A stretch of 64,000 bases of DNA, from the NCBI GenBank assembly GCA_022846035.1, contig AP025580.1, forward strand, positions 2,418,001 to 2,482,000. Reading direction: 5' to 3'. Positions 1 to 8,285 of this stretch are shown here, in pieces; position 1 is the first letter of the stretch; each line of letters opens with the position of its first letter. The translations under genes were made by a program, and so were the position numbers. The notes beneath the pieces are model-generated. The model was not told the origin of the DNA. It saw only the letters and a program-made list of their open reading frames with translations, and made no database searches. Source of the stretch: Christensenellaceae bacterium. GTDB lineage: Bacteria > Bacillota > Clostridia > Christensenellales > Christensenellaceae.

Positions 1-11
1 TTTTGTAACTT

Positions 12-917
12 TTATAAAAGATCCGCCGGTTTTAAGATCATTTTGTACGACTGATACACCGGAACCATTTGCGCTTCCGTCATAATTTCATAATCCGCGT
101 TGGTCATCACATACAGATGGTTCATAAGGTCAGCGTCATACACCGGCTGCAGAGCTTTATCGATTGCAAGCTCATGATAGGCCGCGAAAGCGTCCGCCGT
201 TTTTCTCAGTTCTTTTTCCTCCCGTTCCATATGGACCATATTTGTGTCCCAGTCCTGCGCGTCCAGAAAATATTCAATGCTCATATAATATACCTTGCCG
301 ATGTCGTCATCGATCACCAGATGGTAACGTTCGCCCGTCTTGGGATTGGAGATCAGTCCCTGCCAGAAACAAAATTCCGAATTGGACACCGTCGGGTCGG
401 ACGCGCGCCAGAAAGCGATACTTTCCACCGCGCTGTAATCGCCCTGTTTTCCGAGGTCGAAATGCGGGATCGCGCCTGCGCTTTGCAGCAACCTCGCTTC
501 CCGCACAAGCGCCATTTCCGCCTGTGCCTGCGTCATGACGGCCGCTTTCTTCGCGTCTTTTCCGTCGAAAATCTCAACCTGTACCGACGGTATATACTCG
601 TCTGCCATTGGCGCGGGGCCTGCTTCTGTCTTCTCGAAAGGGGCGGCTGATTCGGCTGCCGTCTGTTCCCGCCGCAGGTTTGTTCCGAAAAAGTCGCCGT
701 TTGCCTCGATAATTTCATAAAGCACCTTGGTTTTTTGATACTTGGACGCTTTATATTGGTAAGATTCCGAGGCCTGCGTATCCTTGCTTATTTTCCCCAG
801 AAACACCTGATCGTTCTTTTTGGCGAGATACGGCGGCAGGATAGCGCTCGCGACGACCACGCAAAGGGCGATTATGGCGACCAGGGCATATTTCAATGTT
901 TTTTTCAGCCTGCTCAT
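12..917 (-). CDS. Membrane-anchored protein of unknown function, partner of a two-component system
   Basis: 301 residues. An N-terminal basic stretch is followed by one hydrophobic segment (about residues 9-31), so the rest is probably outside the membrane, anchored by an uncleaved signal. I do not recognise a domain in the extracytoplasmic part. The start codon overlaps the stop of the histidine kinase gene in an ATGA arrangement, so the two are translationally coupled and the gene is third in the operon regulator-kinase-this gene. That position fits an accessory sensor or a protein acting on the same signal, which is inference. Similar third genes are common next to clostridial OmpR/HK pairs. 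Confidence 0.8.
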   Translation of the reverse strand: MSRLKKTLKYALVAIIALCVVVASAILPPYLAKKNDQVFLGKISKDTQASESYQYKASKYQKTKVLYEIIEANGDFFGTNLRREQTAAESAAPFEKTEAGPAPMADEYIPSVQVEIFDGKDAKKAAVMTQAQAEMALVREARLLQSAGAIPHFDLGKQGDYSAVESIAFWRASDPTVSNSEFCFWQGLISNPKTGERYHLVIDDDIGKVYYMSIEYFLDAQDWDTNMVHMEREEKELRKTADAFAAYHELAIDKALQPVYDADLMNHLYVMTNADYEIMTEAQMVPVYQSYKMILKPADLL

Positions 918-2323
918 ACCCGCTTGGGCCTCCTTGCCCGCCGTACGCGCACGCAGACGATCGTGCCCGTGCCGACAATACTCTTAAATTCCAGGCGCGT
1001 TCCGTGCAGCGAGGCAATTTTATCCGCGAGCGCCAGCCCCAATCCCGCTCCGTTTTGTGCCCGCGCCCTGCTTTTATCCACCATGTAAAACGCTTCCGTG
1101 ATCTTGCGTATCTCCTCCGGCGGGATCCCCCGCCCATGATCCTTAACGCAGAAAACGTAGTCGCGCCCGTCGATCTTCCCGTATAGCTCAATGGCGCTTC
1201 CCGGCTCGGATGCTTTTTTTGCGTTATCGATCAAATTGACAAGCAGCGTCTTAAAAAGATCCGGTTCCAGCACCACAATCGCATTCTGCGCCGCTACCTT
1301 AAGCTCCATGCCCGCTTTTTCCATGACCGGACGCATGAGCCCGTTAAGCTCCTCAATCAGGATACGCGGATTGACCCGCTTCTTTTCAAACTCGCTTCTG
1401 TTTAAGACCATGAGCTCCAATAGCTTAAGCGACAACGCCTCCAGGCGTTTTCCCTCGGTAAAAATATAACTCGACGCCATGAACATTTCTTCGGGCGTCA
1501 TATTGCGCGAACGCAGCATATCCGCATAACCGATAATGGAAGTGAGCGGCGTTTTAAGCTCGTGCGCGAAGCTGGCGACAAAATCCTCTTTTTGACGGGC
1601 GGCGTTTTCCAGGTCGTAAATCTTGTCCTCCACCGCATCCGTCATCAAATTGAAATCCCGAGTGAAATCCCCAATCTCGTCGTTGCTCATAACTTTCATG
1701 CGCTCGCTGTAATTCCCCTGCGCAATACGCCGCGTCGTGGCCGAAAGCTTCCTGAGCGGCCGCGTCAAAAACATGGAAACAAGCCACATCACGCCTGCGG
1801 CGGCAAGCAGCAGGACAATGCTGATTTTGATATACGTCCGGAATTGCTCCGTGCGCTGCATGAAAATATCCGAAATATCCCGCGAGGTCTCAAGGTACAT
1901 CGTGCGCCCGCCCGCGATCGATTTGCAGCTGACGGCAATCCAGTATTCCCCGCTATATTCGCCGATCGTATAGGAACGTCCCTCGTCCGTGCTCTTAAGA
2001 AGTTCCTGCTCCGCGTCTTCACCGCCAAAGCTGGAAAAAACCGTTTTGTAGTTTTCATCCGAAAGGACAATGCCGCGCCGGCCGCCGTTTTCAAGCTGGG
2101 AGGCAATAATCGTAACCGCCTCGTCCGTCAGCTTGGTTCCCTCATAGGGAATGGCCGCGCTTTCATACGCGAGCTTCATCAATTGGTTTTCCTCAAGCGC
2201 ACGCTCCGTCTCGCGCTGCAAGGCCGAATCAAAAGAAGAGGTAATCAAAACATAGCCGCCGATTGCGAATACGACGGCTATCACCATGATCGTCGATAAA
2301 AAGACCTTCCAGGCAAATTTCAT
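914..2323 (-). CDS. Sensor histidine kinase (HAMP, HisKA, HATPase)
   Basis: 469-residue membrane histidine kinase that would autophosphorylate and pass phosphate to the adjacent response regulator. Visible order: TM1 (about 7-29), an extracytoplasmic loop of about 135 residues, TM2 (about 165-186), HAMP, the H-box with the phospho-acceptor His254 in SFAHELKTPL, the N-box (LLVNLIDNAKKA), and G-boxes (DHGRGIPPEEI and GAGLGLALA). All catalytic motifs are intact. The start lies one base after the response-regulator stop and is preceded by GGAAG inside that gene. The signal sensed cannot be read from the loop sequence. Confidence 0.95.
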   Translation of the reverse strand: MKFAWKVFLSTIMVIAVVFAIGGYVLITSSFDSALQRETERALEENQLMKLAYESAAIPYEGTKLTDEAVTIIASQLENGGRRGIVLSDENYKTVFSSFGGEDAEQELLKSTDEGRSYTIGEYSGEYWIAVSCKSIAGGRTMYLETSRDISDIFMQRTEQFRTYIKISIVLLLAAAGVMWLVSMFLTRPLRKLSATTRRIAQGNYSERMKVMSNDEIGDFTRDFNLMTDAVEDKIYDLENAARQKEDFVASFAHELKTPLTSIIGYADMLRSRNMTPEEMFMASSYIFTEGKRLEALSLKLLELMVLNRSEFEKKRVNPRILIEELNGLMRPVMEKAGMELKVAAQNAIVVLEPDLFKTLLVNLIDNAKKASEPGSAIELYGKIDGRDYVFCVKDHGRGIPPEEIRKITEAFYMVDKSRARAQNGAGLGLALADKIASLHGTRLEFKSIVGTGTIVCVRVRRARRPKRV

Positions 2324-2324
2324 A

Positions 2325-2978
2325 CTATACTTCCAGCCTGTACCCCACCTTATAGACCGCCACGATCAGCTTTTCCCAGCCAAGCTTTTTCCGCAGGCGC
2401 TGCACGTGCAGATCCACAGTGCGGGTATCTCCCAAATATTCGCTCTGCCAAACGCGTTCAAAGATTGTCTCCCTGAAAAGCGCGATATTCTTGTTACGGA
2501 TGAACAGCAATAGCAACTCGTATTCTTTCATCGTCAGGTCGATTTGCCGTCCGTTTTTTTTCACACTGCGCGACTGTGTATTGATTTGTACATCAGCGAT
2601 GGAAATTTTGCTTTCGCCCTTGTTGTAACGGCGCAGCACCGCTTCCACGCGCGCAAGAAGCTCCACGATCTCAAACGGCTTGACGATATAGTCGTCCGCC
2701 CCCAGATGCAGGCCCTTGACCCTGTCCGCAACGTCGTTTTTTGCAGTGATAAAAATAACGGGTACGTTAAGCGGACGGATATATTCCATCAGCTCATACC
2801 CGTTAACATGCGGTAGCATAATATCGAGCAGAATCAGGTCGTACGTATTTTCTTCAATCAAATCCGCCGCCTGCATTCCGTCGTTTACAACATCGCAACA
2901 ATACCCGTTTTCCTTGAGGTTCATGGAAATCAGGTTGGAAATCGGAAGTTCGTCTTCCACCACCAGTATATGTATCAT
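2325..2978 (-). CDS. OmpR/PhoB-family response regulator
   Basis: 217 residues: a receiver domain (about 1-115) with the acidic pocket VVEDE, phospho-acceptor Asp52 in LLDIMLP, switch Thr78 and Lys100 in IVKPF, followed by a winged-helix DNA-binding domain (about 125-217) with TRTVDLHVQRLRKKL in the recognition region. It is first in the operon with the kinase and the membrane protein. Two TTGTATCA direct repeats 11 bp apart lie upstream (3030-3048), the usual spacing for binding by this family, so autoregulation is likely. Confidence 0.95.
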   Translation of the reverse strand: MIHILVVEDELPISNLISMNLKENGYCCDVVNDGMQAADLIEENTYDLILLDIMLPHVNGYELMEYIRPLNVPVIFITAKNDVADRVKGLHLGADDYIVKPFEIVELLARVEAVLRRYNKGESKISIADVQINTQSRSVKKNGRQIDLTMKEYELLLLFIRNKNIALFRETIFERVWQSEYLGDTRTVDLHVQRLRKKLGWEKLIVAVYKVGYRLEV

Positions 2979-3029
2979 CTATATCCCCTGCCTTGCCCAA
3001 TTACTCTTGGACTTTACCATACACTGTTA

Positions 3030-3048
3030 TTGTATCATATTTGTATCA
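3030..3048 (-). promoter_or_regulatory. Tandem 11-bp-phased repeats, likely response-regulator site
   Basis: TGATACAA occurs twice on the minus strand exactly 11 bp apart, 50-70 bp upstream of the response regulator start. One-turn direct repeats are typical OmpR/PhoB-family sites. No good -35 hexamer is visible, while a TATGGT lies downstream as a possible -10, which fits an activator-dependent promoter. Binding is inferred. Confidence 0.5.
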
Positions 3049-3061
3049 ATCACGCCGCATT

Positions 3062-3086
3062 AAAAAAGAGGACGTTATCCGTCCTC
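3062..3086 (-). terminator. Intrinsic terminator overlapping the stop codon of the 84-residue gene
   Basis: On the minus strand GAGGACG-gataa-CGTCCTC is followed by six T. The TAA stop of the upstream gene sits in the hairpin loop, so termination follows directly on translation end. It closes the unit of three small genes at 3075-4132. Confidence 0.8.
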
Positions 3087-3329
3087 TTTAAAATCATCGT
3101 CTATCATTTTCTGCAGCCTGTCCCGCGCTTCTTCGATACGCTTTTTTAACTGCGGCTTATTAAGCGGCATCCTGTTTTTCGTATCGATGTCGTTTGTCAT
3201 ACGCAAATGGATCCAGCCGAGCGAACGCCACACTGTGCGTATCTCGCTCCTGACCCGCGCAAAGTCTTTTTGCGTCAGATAATCGTCTTTGCTGTATAGG
3301 GCGACGTTTGTCCACTTATCCTTTTCCAT
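3075..3329 (-). CDS. Small hypothetical protein
   Basis: 84 residues, highly charged, predicted mostly helical, no membrane segment, no signal and no cysteine. I do not recognise a family. It follows the zinc-ribbon helical protein by 6 bp and ends in a terminator hairpin, so it is the last gene of a three-gene unit. The Shine-Dalgarno sequence is weak, so translation may be coupled to the gene before it. Confidence 0.65.
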   Translation of the reverse strand: MEKDKWTNVALYSKDDYLTQKDFARVRSEIRTVWRSLGWIHLRMTNDIDTKNRMPLNKPQLKKRIEEARDRLQKMIDDDFKEDG

Positions 3330-3335
3330 GACCGT

Positions 3336-3809
3336 CTACAGCTTTTGTCCGCACTGGCTGCAATAATTATCGCCTATGTGGCACTTATTCCCGCATTCTT
3401 TGCAGTCTTTGGTAGACTGCGCACAGTTAATCGCCACCTCAATCTGCTGCAGCTCGCCGTACAGATCCTTGATTTTTTTACCGACCTCGGCCATATCGCC
3501 CCGAAGCCGTCCCTTTGCGTATGCCATTTCTCCGAGCTGCTTATAGGCCTCGTCCATTTCTTTTTGTTTTTGGGATTTTTGCGTATTGAGCTTGGCAGTC
3601 TCCATAATTTCCTTGGATTTGCTTGCCACAGTGTTGCCGAATGCCATAATCCCTTCTTTTGCTTTATCCGCCGCCGTTTTGGCCACTTTGCCCACTACCT
3701 GCCCCGCGTCCATCGCCCTATTCGCAGCTTTCTCTCCCACGTCCTTGGTCGCTTTTACAGCTTTTTGGGAAACGTCTTTCATTGTTTCTTTTGCATTTTT
3801 GACTGTCAT
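3336..3809 (-). CDS. Amphipathic-helix protein with C-terminal zinc ribbon
   Basis: 157 residues from the chosen ATG. The first about 120 residues are Ala/Lys/Val-rich amphipathic helix with near-11-residue periodicity (KATKDVGEKAANRAMDAG style), reminiscent of LEA or apolipoprotein-like proteins. The last 25 hold two CxxC pairs (CKECGNKC and CSQCGQ) that form a zinc ribbon. The start at 3809 has GAGGGG six bases upstream; an ATG at 3833 overlaps the preceding stop (ATGA) and could be used instead. Function unknown. A membrane-surface or nucleic-acid role is possible. Confidence 0.75.
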   Translation of the reverse strand: MTVKNAKETMKDVSQKAVKATKDVGEKAANRAMDAGQVVGKVAKTAADKAKEGIMAFGNTVASKSKEIMETAKLNTQKSQKQKEMDEAYKQLGEMAYAKGRLRGDMAEVGKKIKDLYGELQQIEVAINCAQSTKDCKECGNKCHIGDNYCSQCGQKL

Positions 3810-3829
3810 TTTCTTCCCCTCGCTTTCAA

Positions 3830-4132
3830 TCATTTCGTTACCGACACCGCCAGGTGCGCGGCTTCCGCCGCTTCGGTCATCGCCTGTGCCGATTGCCTTA
3901 AGTATTCTGCCGACTGTTCAGAAAATTCCTGTACGGCTTTTCCCTCCTGCCCGTCTCCGGAGGCCGCATACCTGCTTAAACAGTCCATCGCCTTGCGTGC
4001 CGCTTCCCTTGCCTGTTCCGCTACCGCGATCGCTTCTTCCACAGCGTCCTGCGTAGCTTTGACATAAAATTCTTTGCTTTTTAAGCGAGCTTTTTCAAGA
4101 AAGTTCGCCTCTTGTTCCGTGTGTTTGTCCAT
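3830..4132 (-). CDS. Small helical hypothetical protein
   Basis: 100 residues, Ala/Glu-rich and almost entirely helical, with no membrane segment and no recognised domain. It is first of the three-gene unit and is coupled to the zinc-ribbon protein. The Ala-rich helical composition of both products suggests that they form a coiled-coil pair; this is inference only. Confidence 0.65.
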   Translation of the reverse strand: MDKHTEQEANFLEKARLKSKEFYVKATQDAVEEAIAVAEQAREAARKAMDCLSRYAASGDGQEGKAVQEFSEQSAEYLRQSAQAMTEAAEAAHLAVSVTK

Positions 4133-4223
4133 ACCGATTGCCCCCGTGTGTTTTGCGAATTTTGATTATAATAAATATACACGGATCACCTGTATTTAAA
4201 CAACTAATCTATATCTTTCCCCT

Positions 4224-4229
4224 ATTATA
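4224..4229 (-). promoter_or_regulatory. Extended -10 promoter for the three small genes
   Basis: The minus strand reads TGG-TATAAT, a TGn-extended -10, about 90 bp upstream of the 100-residue gene. No clear -35 is seen. A second TATAAT at 4165-4170 is closer to the gene and may also serve. Confidence 0.45.
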
Positions 4230-4280
4230 CCATAAACAAAACCCGAAACACGCTTGTGTATTTTTTATTGCAAGATAACA

Positions 4281-4314
4281 AAAAAAGACATGGCCGGTAA
4301 AAAACGCCCATGTC
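4281..4314 (-). terminator. Terminator of the rplJ-rplL operon
   Basis: On the minus strand GACATGG and CCATGTC form a stem followed by a run of T, about 20 bp after the rplL stop. This places the end of the transcript directly after rplL, so rpoB is not transcribed with it. Confidence 0.8.
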
Positions 4315-4333
4315 TCTTTTATCGCCTTTGAAA

Positions 4334-4708
4334 CTATTTCATTTCTACTTCTGCGCCGGCTTCTTTTAAGGAAGCAACAAGCTTTTCCGCGTCGTCTTTG
4401 CCAAGAGCTTCCTTGATCGTGGAAGGAGCGCTGTCTACCATGTCCTTTGCTTCCTTGAGGCCAAGGCCCGTAGCTTCTCTTACTACTTTGATAACTTTGA
4501 TCTTTTCTGCGCCGGCAGCTTTCAGAACTACGTCAAATTCTGTTTTTTCTTCCGCAGCAGCAGCGCCGTCACCAGCAGCCGGAGCAGCAGCAACCGCTAC
4601 CGGAGCAGCAGCGCTTACGCCGAATTTCTCTTCCAGTTCTTTTACCAGTTCCGCGAGCTCTAAAACGCTCATCTTTTCAATCGCTTCAATGATCTGTGCT
4701 TTATCCAT
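4334..4708 (-). CDS. rplL: Ribosomal protein bL12 (L7/L12)
   Basis: 124 residues, the usual length. N-terminal dimerisation helices (about 1-32) are followed by an Ala/Gly/Pro-rich hinge (about 33-55) and the conserved C-terminal domain with [20 protein letters not shown], which contacts GTPase translation factors. It forms the ribosomal stalk with L10, encoded 53 bp upstream. Regulation is shared through the L10 leader and attenuator at 5322-5460. Confidence 0.98.
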   Translation of the reverse strand: MDKAQIIEAIEKMSVLELAELVKELEEKFGVSAAAPVAVAAAPAAGDGAAAAEEKTEFDVVLKAAGAEKIKVIKVVREATGLGLKEAKDMVDSAPSTIKEALGKDDAEKLVASLKEAGAEVEMK

Positions 4709-4761
4709 AATAATTTAAACCTCCAAAATTGTTTCCTTTTCTATTTTTCTTTTTTCGCTTA

Positions 4762-5289
4762 TTAAGCTTCTTTTTGCTGTGCGATCGCGTTAAGCGCACA
4801 TACAAGTCCTCTCGGGATTGCCGCGAGCACGCCCACAAAGTTGGTAACCGGAGCGTTCATGCTGCCCAGCATTTTCGCGATGAGTTCTTCTTTCGACGGG
4901 AGCTTGGAGAGATTCGTGATCCCTGCCGCATCCATCACCTTGCCATCCAGTATACCGCCTTTGATCTCCGTTTTATTCGCGTCTTTTACGAATTTGCAAA
5001 GGATCTTTGCCGGAGCGACCGGATCTTCATAACCGAAAGCAACGGCGCTCGGGCCTTTGAAGTATTCGTCCACGCCCTCAATCTTGAGTTCATCCGCCGC
5101 GCGTTTAAGCATATTGTTTTTGATAACCTTATACTCTACGCCTGCCTGCCGGAACTGACTTCTCAGGTTCGTTACCTCTTCCACCGTGAGTCCGCGATAA
5201 TCGAGGACGATCATGCACTGCGCACGCTTCATTTTATCTACTACGTCCGCAACCGCCGCCTGCTTTGACTGTAATTTCGCTTCTTTCAA
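4762..5289 (-). CDS. rplJ: Ribosomal protein uL10
   Basis: 175 residues, typical length. The N-terminal domain binds 23S rRNA (MIVLDYRGLTVEEVTNLR region) and the C-terminal helix carries L12 dimers. L10, with L12, is also the known translational or transcriptional repressor of its own operon through the leader RNA, which is present just upstream. A promoter, leader and terminator precede the gene, and rplK/rplA are not next to it. Confidence 0.97.
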   Translation of the reverse strand: MKEAKLQSKQAAVADVVDKMKRAQCMIVLDYRGLTVEEVTNLRSQFRQAGVEYKVIKNNMLKRAADELKIEGVDEYFKGPSAVAFGYEDPVAPAKILCKFVKDANKTEIKGGILDGKVMDAAGITNLSKLPSKEELIAKMLGSMNAPVTNFVGVLAAIPRGLVCALNAIAQQKEA

Positions 5290-5321
5290 ACCGTTTCACC
5301 TCATTTTTGCGCCGGATTTAA

Positions 5322-5460
5322 ATAAAAAATGCTCTTATCAAAGCCATGAAGACCTTATAAGAGCACAACCAAGCATTCTTAGAAAATCAACCTCGTCAGG
5401 ATCTTACGGTTTAAGCTTACGCTCCTGAGTCTATGGCTTTTACGCATTATTCATTTTTAC
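5322..5460 (-). ncRNA. L10 leader RNA with transcription attenuator
   Basis: The 5' untranslated region of rplJ carries the structured elements expected of the Bacillota L10 leader: paired blocks around TCAGGAGCGTAAGC and CCGTAAGATCCTGA, followed by an intrinsic terminator whose stem TGCTCTTAT/ATAAGAGCA (5330-5338 with 5357-5365) runs into six T about 35 bp before the rplJ start. Binding of L10(L12)4 would favour termination. Family assignment comes from position and structure, not a covariance search. Confidence 0.8.
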
Positions 5461-5469
5461 GCAAGTAAG

Positions 5470-5498
5470 ATAATACCATACCCGCCCCTTTGTGTCAA
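5470..5498 (-). promoter_or_regulatory. Sigma-A promoter of rplJ-rplL
   Basis: Minus strand TTGACA (5493-5498), 17-bp spacer, TATTAT (5470-5475). A perfect -35 with optimal spacing fits a strongly expressed ribosomal operon. It lies just downstream of the HD-domain gene that ends at 5504. Confidence 0.85.
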
Positions 5499-5503
5499 GG
5501 GTT

Positions 5504-6082
5504 TCAGTTGAGTTCGTCGAGCGTCAGGGCATACCCCGGAAGAAAGTGTTCCATAAAGTAGGCGACCTCCGGCAGCTTCATATCCTCTATCGCCTCCCTG
5601 GTACGCGCGCACGCTTTTTCAAACTCCGTATTGCCGCTCTTTAATTCCTCCATGCATTTAATGTACGCGCTTAAGCGGTCCGCCGCTTTTACGAGCACGC
5701 GCACCTCCTCGCTGACCTCCTGCAGCACATACGGCCCGATACTGCCCCGCATCTCCTGCGGAAGCATGGAAACGAGGCGTTCCTCCGCATGCCGCTCGAT
5801 TTTTTTGTACGACTGCGTAATGTCCTCGTCAAAATACTTAATGGGCGTGGGCAGGTCGCCGGTAATCACCTCGCCCGCCTCATGGTAAAGTGCCGCGCAC
5901 AGTACGTCTTTTTCGCTGACGCCGCCCTGAAAATACGTGTTTTTGATCACGCACAGCGCGTGGGATAAAAGCATTACCGTAAAGGTATGCTCCGCCACGT
6001 CTTCTTCCATATTGTTACGCATAAGCCCCCAGCGCTTGATATGCTTTAAGCGCGACATATAGGCATAAAAGCTCTTTTTCAT
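5504..6082 (-). CDS. HD-domain 5'-deoxynucleotidase, YfbR-like
   Basis: 192 residues matching the YfbR family along its length: SRLKHIKRWGLMRN at the N-terminus, His32 in AEHTF, the LYHEAGEVITGDLPTP block and Asp135 in KAADRL. YfbR enzymes hydrolyse dNMPs to deoxynucleosides in the cytoplasm. The metal-binding His-Asp pair is His67-Glu68 here, an unusual D-to-E change; the catalytic Glu71 is kept. It starts 47 bp after the ykoC stop with no terminator seen between, so read-through from the thiamin operon is possible. Confidence 0.88.
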   Translation of the reverse strand: MKKSFYAYMSRLKHIKRWGLMRNNMEEDVAEHTFTVMLLSHALCVIKNTYFQGGVSEKDVLCAALYHEAGEVITGDLPTPIKYFDEDITQSYKKIERHAEERLVSMLPQEMRGSIGPYVLQEVSEEVRVLVKAADRLSAYIKCMEELKSGNTEFEKACARTREAIEDMKLPEVAYFMEHFLPGYALTLDELN

Positions 6083-6129
6083 CCTCTCATCCGCCTTTTT
6101 CGTTCCTTTTTGTCATCATAACATACCTG

Positions 6130-6834
6130 TTACAGCAAAACAATGCCAATGATGAGGAGGCCCGTTGTGATCACTGGGAACAATCTGTCCGCCGGCCGCA
6201 GGACAAGCGGCCTATAGCATGTGCGTTTCGCCTGGTCGTCAAATCCCTGCGACTCCATTGCCGCCGCGAGCGCCTCCGACCAGCGCACCGCTTTGACCAT
6301 CAGCGGCGTCAGGAGCGAGGGCGAAATGGCCGCCGGATACAATCCCCGCGCGCGGAAAGCGGCTTTTGTTTTTTTGTATTCATGGCTGATATTCGGCAAT
6401 AGCTGGAAAGACGCCAGCAGTCCGTAGACGAACTTGACCGGCATATGCAGTTGCTGCTCTAACGAGCGCACCAGTTTCATGGTGTCCGTGGTGAACACGA
6501 ACAGCATGCCCAGGCTGCCGAACGCCAGCACCCTGCTCGCGAGCTGCAGGCCGTTTCCCACCGCGCCGCCGGAAATGAGCGACGCCGTCGCCGCGCCTAC
6601 GCCTATGTTGGAACCGTCGTGGAATTTGTAACCCGTCATATACATCCCCACCGAGAGGATAAGCACAGGGATCAGAACCTTGAGTACATTTTTCCAGTTA
6701 GCGCGCGACAAGGCGAGCGTTGCCATACACACCGCAACGACCGCGAAGTTCAGTACCGTATTGTATACGAAAGCAATGATGACGATAGGGATCAGGATCC
6801 CAATCAGTTTGTAAGCCGGATTGATCCCTTTCAT
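6130..6834 (-). CDS. ykoC: ECF transporter transmembrane subunit (EcfT/YkoC type)
   Basis: 234 residues with several membrane helices and the EcfT coupling regions: an AxxxRG motif as AAFRARG (about residue 155) and a second helix region KAVRWSEALAAAMESQGF. EcfT links the S component to the ATPases. The chosen ATG at 6834 overlaps the stop of the ATPase gene (ATGA); the same frame stays open further upstream, but that part only shadows the ATPase gene. It is the last gene of ykoE-thiY-like-ykoD-ykoC, under a TPP riboswitch, so the cargo should be thiamin or its pyrimidine HMP. Confidence 0.9.
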   Translation of the reverse strand: MKGINPAYKLIGILIPIVIIAFVYNTVLNFAVVAVCMATLALSRANWKNVLKVLIPVLILSVGMYMTGYKFHDGSNIGVGAATASLISGGAVGNGLQLASRVLAFGSLGMLFVFTTDTMKLVRSLEQQLHMPVKFVYGLLASFQLLPNISHEYKKTKAAFRARGLYPAAISPSLLTPLMVKAVRWSEALAAAMESQGFDDQAKRTCYRPLVLRPADRLFPVITTGLLIIGIVLL

Positions 6835-8285
6835 TGTATTTCCTCCCGCACAAGCTTTCCGTTTTGCAGCACATACATCTCGTCTGCATAGTCGTATCCA
6901 AGCTGCCTGTCGTGCGTGGAAAAAATGAGCGTCAGGCCTTTTTCCACACGCCTGTCCAAAAGCTCCATCACTGCGCGGATCGCGTTCAAATCCTGCGCGT
7001 ATGTCGGCTCGTCGCACACCAAAATTTCGCAGTCGTAAGCAAGCAGTGCCGCCACCGCCAGCCTGCGCTGCTGTCCCTGACTTAACATAAACGGCGATAA
7101 AAATCGGTACTTCCATAATCCGATCTCCTTGAGGACCGCTTTCACCTGCGCCTGCATTTCTTCCTCCACCACCCGTTTCTTCAGGCTGACGGCGATTTCG
7201 TCAAATACGCTGCTGGTAACAAACTGGTCCTGCGGATTCTGGAACACAAACCCCAGCTTATGACTGAGGGTTTTTTTGCGCAGCTTCTTTAATTCCTTCC
7301 CATGCAGCAACACGCTGCCCCGATAAGGGATTATACCGCACAGCACGGAAAAAAACGTACTCTTTCCACTGCCCGAAAGTCCGGTAATCGCATAAGCCTT
7401 TCCCTTTGCAAAGGCAGCGTCCAGTCCGTTTAATATGTTTTTTTCGCCGTAGCCGGCGCACAAACCCTGTATGCGCAGCACTTCTTCATTCCCGCGCCGT
7501 TCCCGCTTTTTTTGCTGCCGGTAATTTTGTCCGGGATAAACAATGCCCAGCCCCGCGAACTTTTCCCTGTGCCGGTCAAGATTGTCGCGCGTGATGTTAC
7601 GCTCCAAAAGCGCGCCGCCCTCTCCCAGCAGGACGATTTCGTCCAGTATGGGAAGCCAGTGCGCCACCTGATGGTCTACCGCCACAATGCCGACGCCGCT
7701 TTTTTTGTGCAGCTCTCCCAACTTTTGCACCAGCTCCTTGGTGGATGCGGGATCGATATTCGCAAACGGCTCGTCCAAAAGCAACCATTCAGGGCGCAAC
7801 AACGTTACGCACGCCAGCATTACCTTTTGCTTTTCCCCGCCCGAAAGCGTATAAAGAGCCTTTTTCCTGAGGTGCGAAATACCGCAAAAGTCGAGCGCCT
7901 CATCCATCCGGCGCCGCATGTCCGACGGGTCCTCTCCCTTATTTTCCAAGCAAAAAACCAGTTCGTTTTCCACGGTATCCATGCAAAACTGAAGATCCGG
8001 ATTCTGGAACATCATGCCAACAAGCGGCATACGCGCGGACGGATTCAATTCCCCCACCGCCTGGCCGTTTACGGTCACTGTGCCGCCGTCGACGACGCCC
8101 GCGTTTTGCGGGTATACGCCCGCCATCAGGTATAAAAGCGTGCTTTTCCCGCAGCCAGACGAACCACTGAGCACAGTAACGCGCCCCTGCTCGATGAAAA
8201 GGGACGCGTGACTGATAATCTCATATTTGCTTGTCTGCGAATACCGGAAAGTAAGATCGTTTATTTCAATACCGTTTTTAGTCAT
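6831..8285 (-). CDS. ykoD: ECF transporter double ATPase (YkoD type)
   Basis: 484 residues with two ABC domains fused in one chain. First half: Walker A GSSGCGKST, signature LSGGEKQ, Walker B LLLDEPFANIDP. Second half: Walker A GLSGSGKST, signature LSQGQQRR, Walker B ILVCDEPT. The second signature differs from the canonical LSGGQ. This fused form replaces the EcfA1/EcfA2 pair and is typical of YkoEDC thiamin-precursor transporters. The start overlaps the end of the substrate-binding-like gene by 8 bp. Confidence 0.94.
   Translation of the reverse strand: MTKNGIEINDLTFRYSQTSKYEIISHASLFIEQGRVTVLSGSSGCGKSTLLYLMAGVYPQNAGVVDGGTVTVNGQAVGELNPSARMPLVGMMFQNPDLQFCMDTVENELVFCLENKGEDPSDMRRRMDEALDFCGISHLRKKALYTLSGGEKQKVMLACVTLLRPEWLLLDEPFANIDPASTKELVQKLGELHKKSGVGIVAVDHQVAHWLPILDEIVLLGEGGALLERNITRDNLDRHREKFAGLGIVYPGQNYRQQKKRERRGNEEVLRIQGLCAGYGEKNILNGLDAAFAKGKAYAITGLSGSGKSTFFSVLCGIIPYRGSVLLHGKELKKLRKKTLSHKLGFVFQNPQDQFVTSSVFDEIAVSLKKRVVEEEMQAQVKAVLKEIGLWKYRFLSPFMLSQGQQRRLAVAALLAYDCEILVCDEPTYAQDLNAIRAVMELLDRRVEKGLTLIFSTHDRQLGYDYADEMYVLQNGKLVREEIQ

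Noticed and set aside
3345-4067. 240-codon open frame on the plus strand across the two helical genes
   Set aside because: It lies antisense to both small genes, and its Cys/His/Phe-rich composition reflects reading the Ala/Lys helix codons backwards. No ribosome site.
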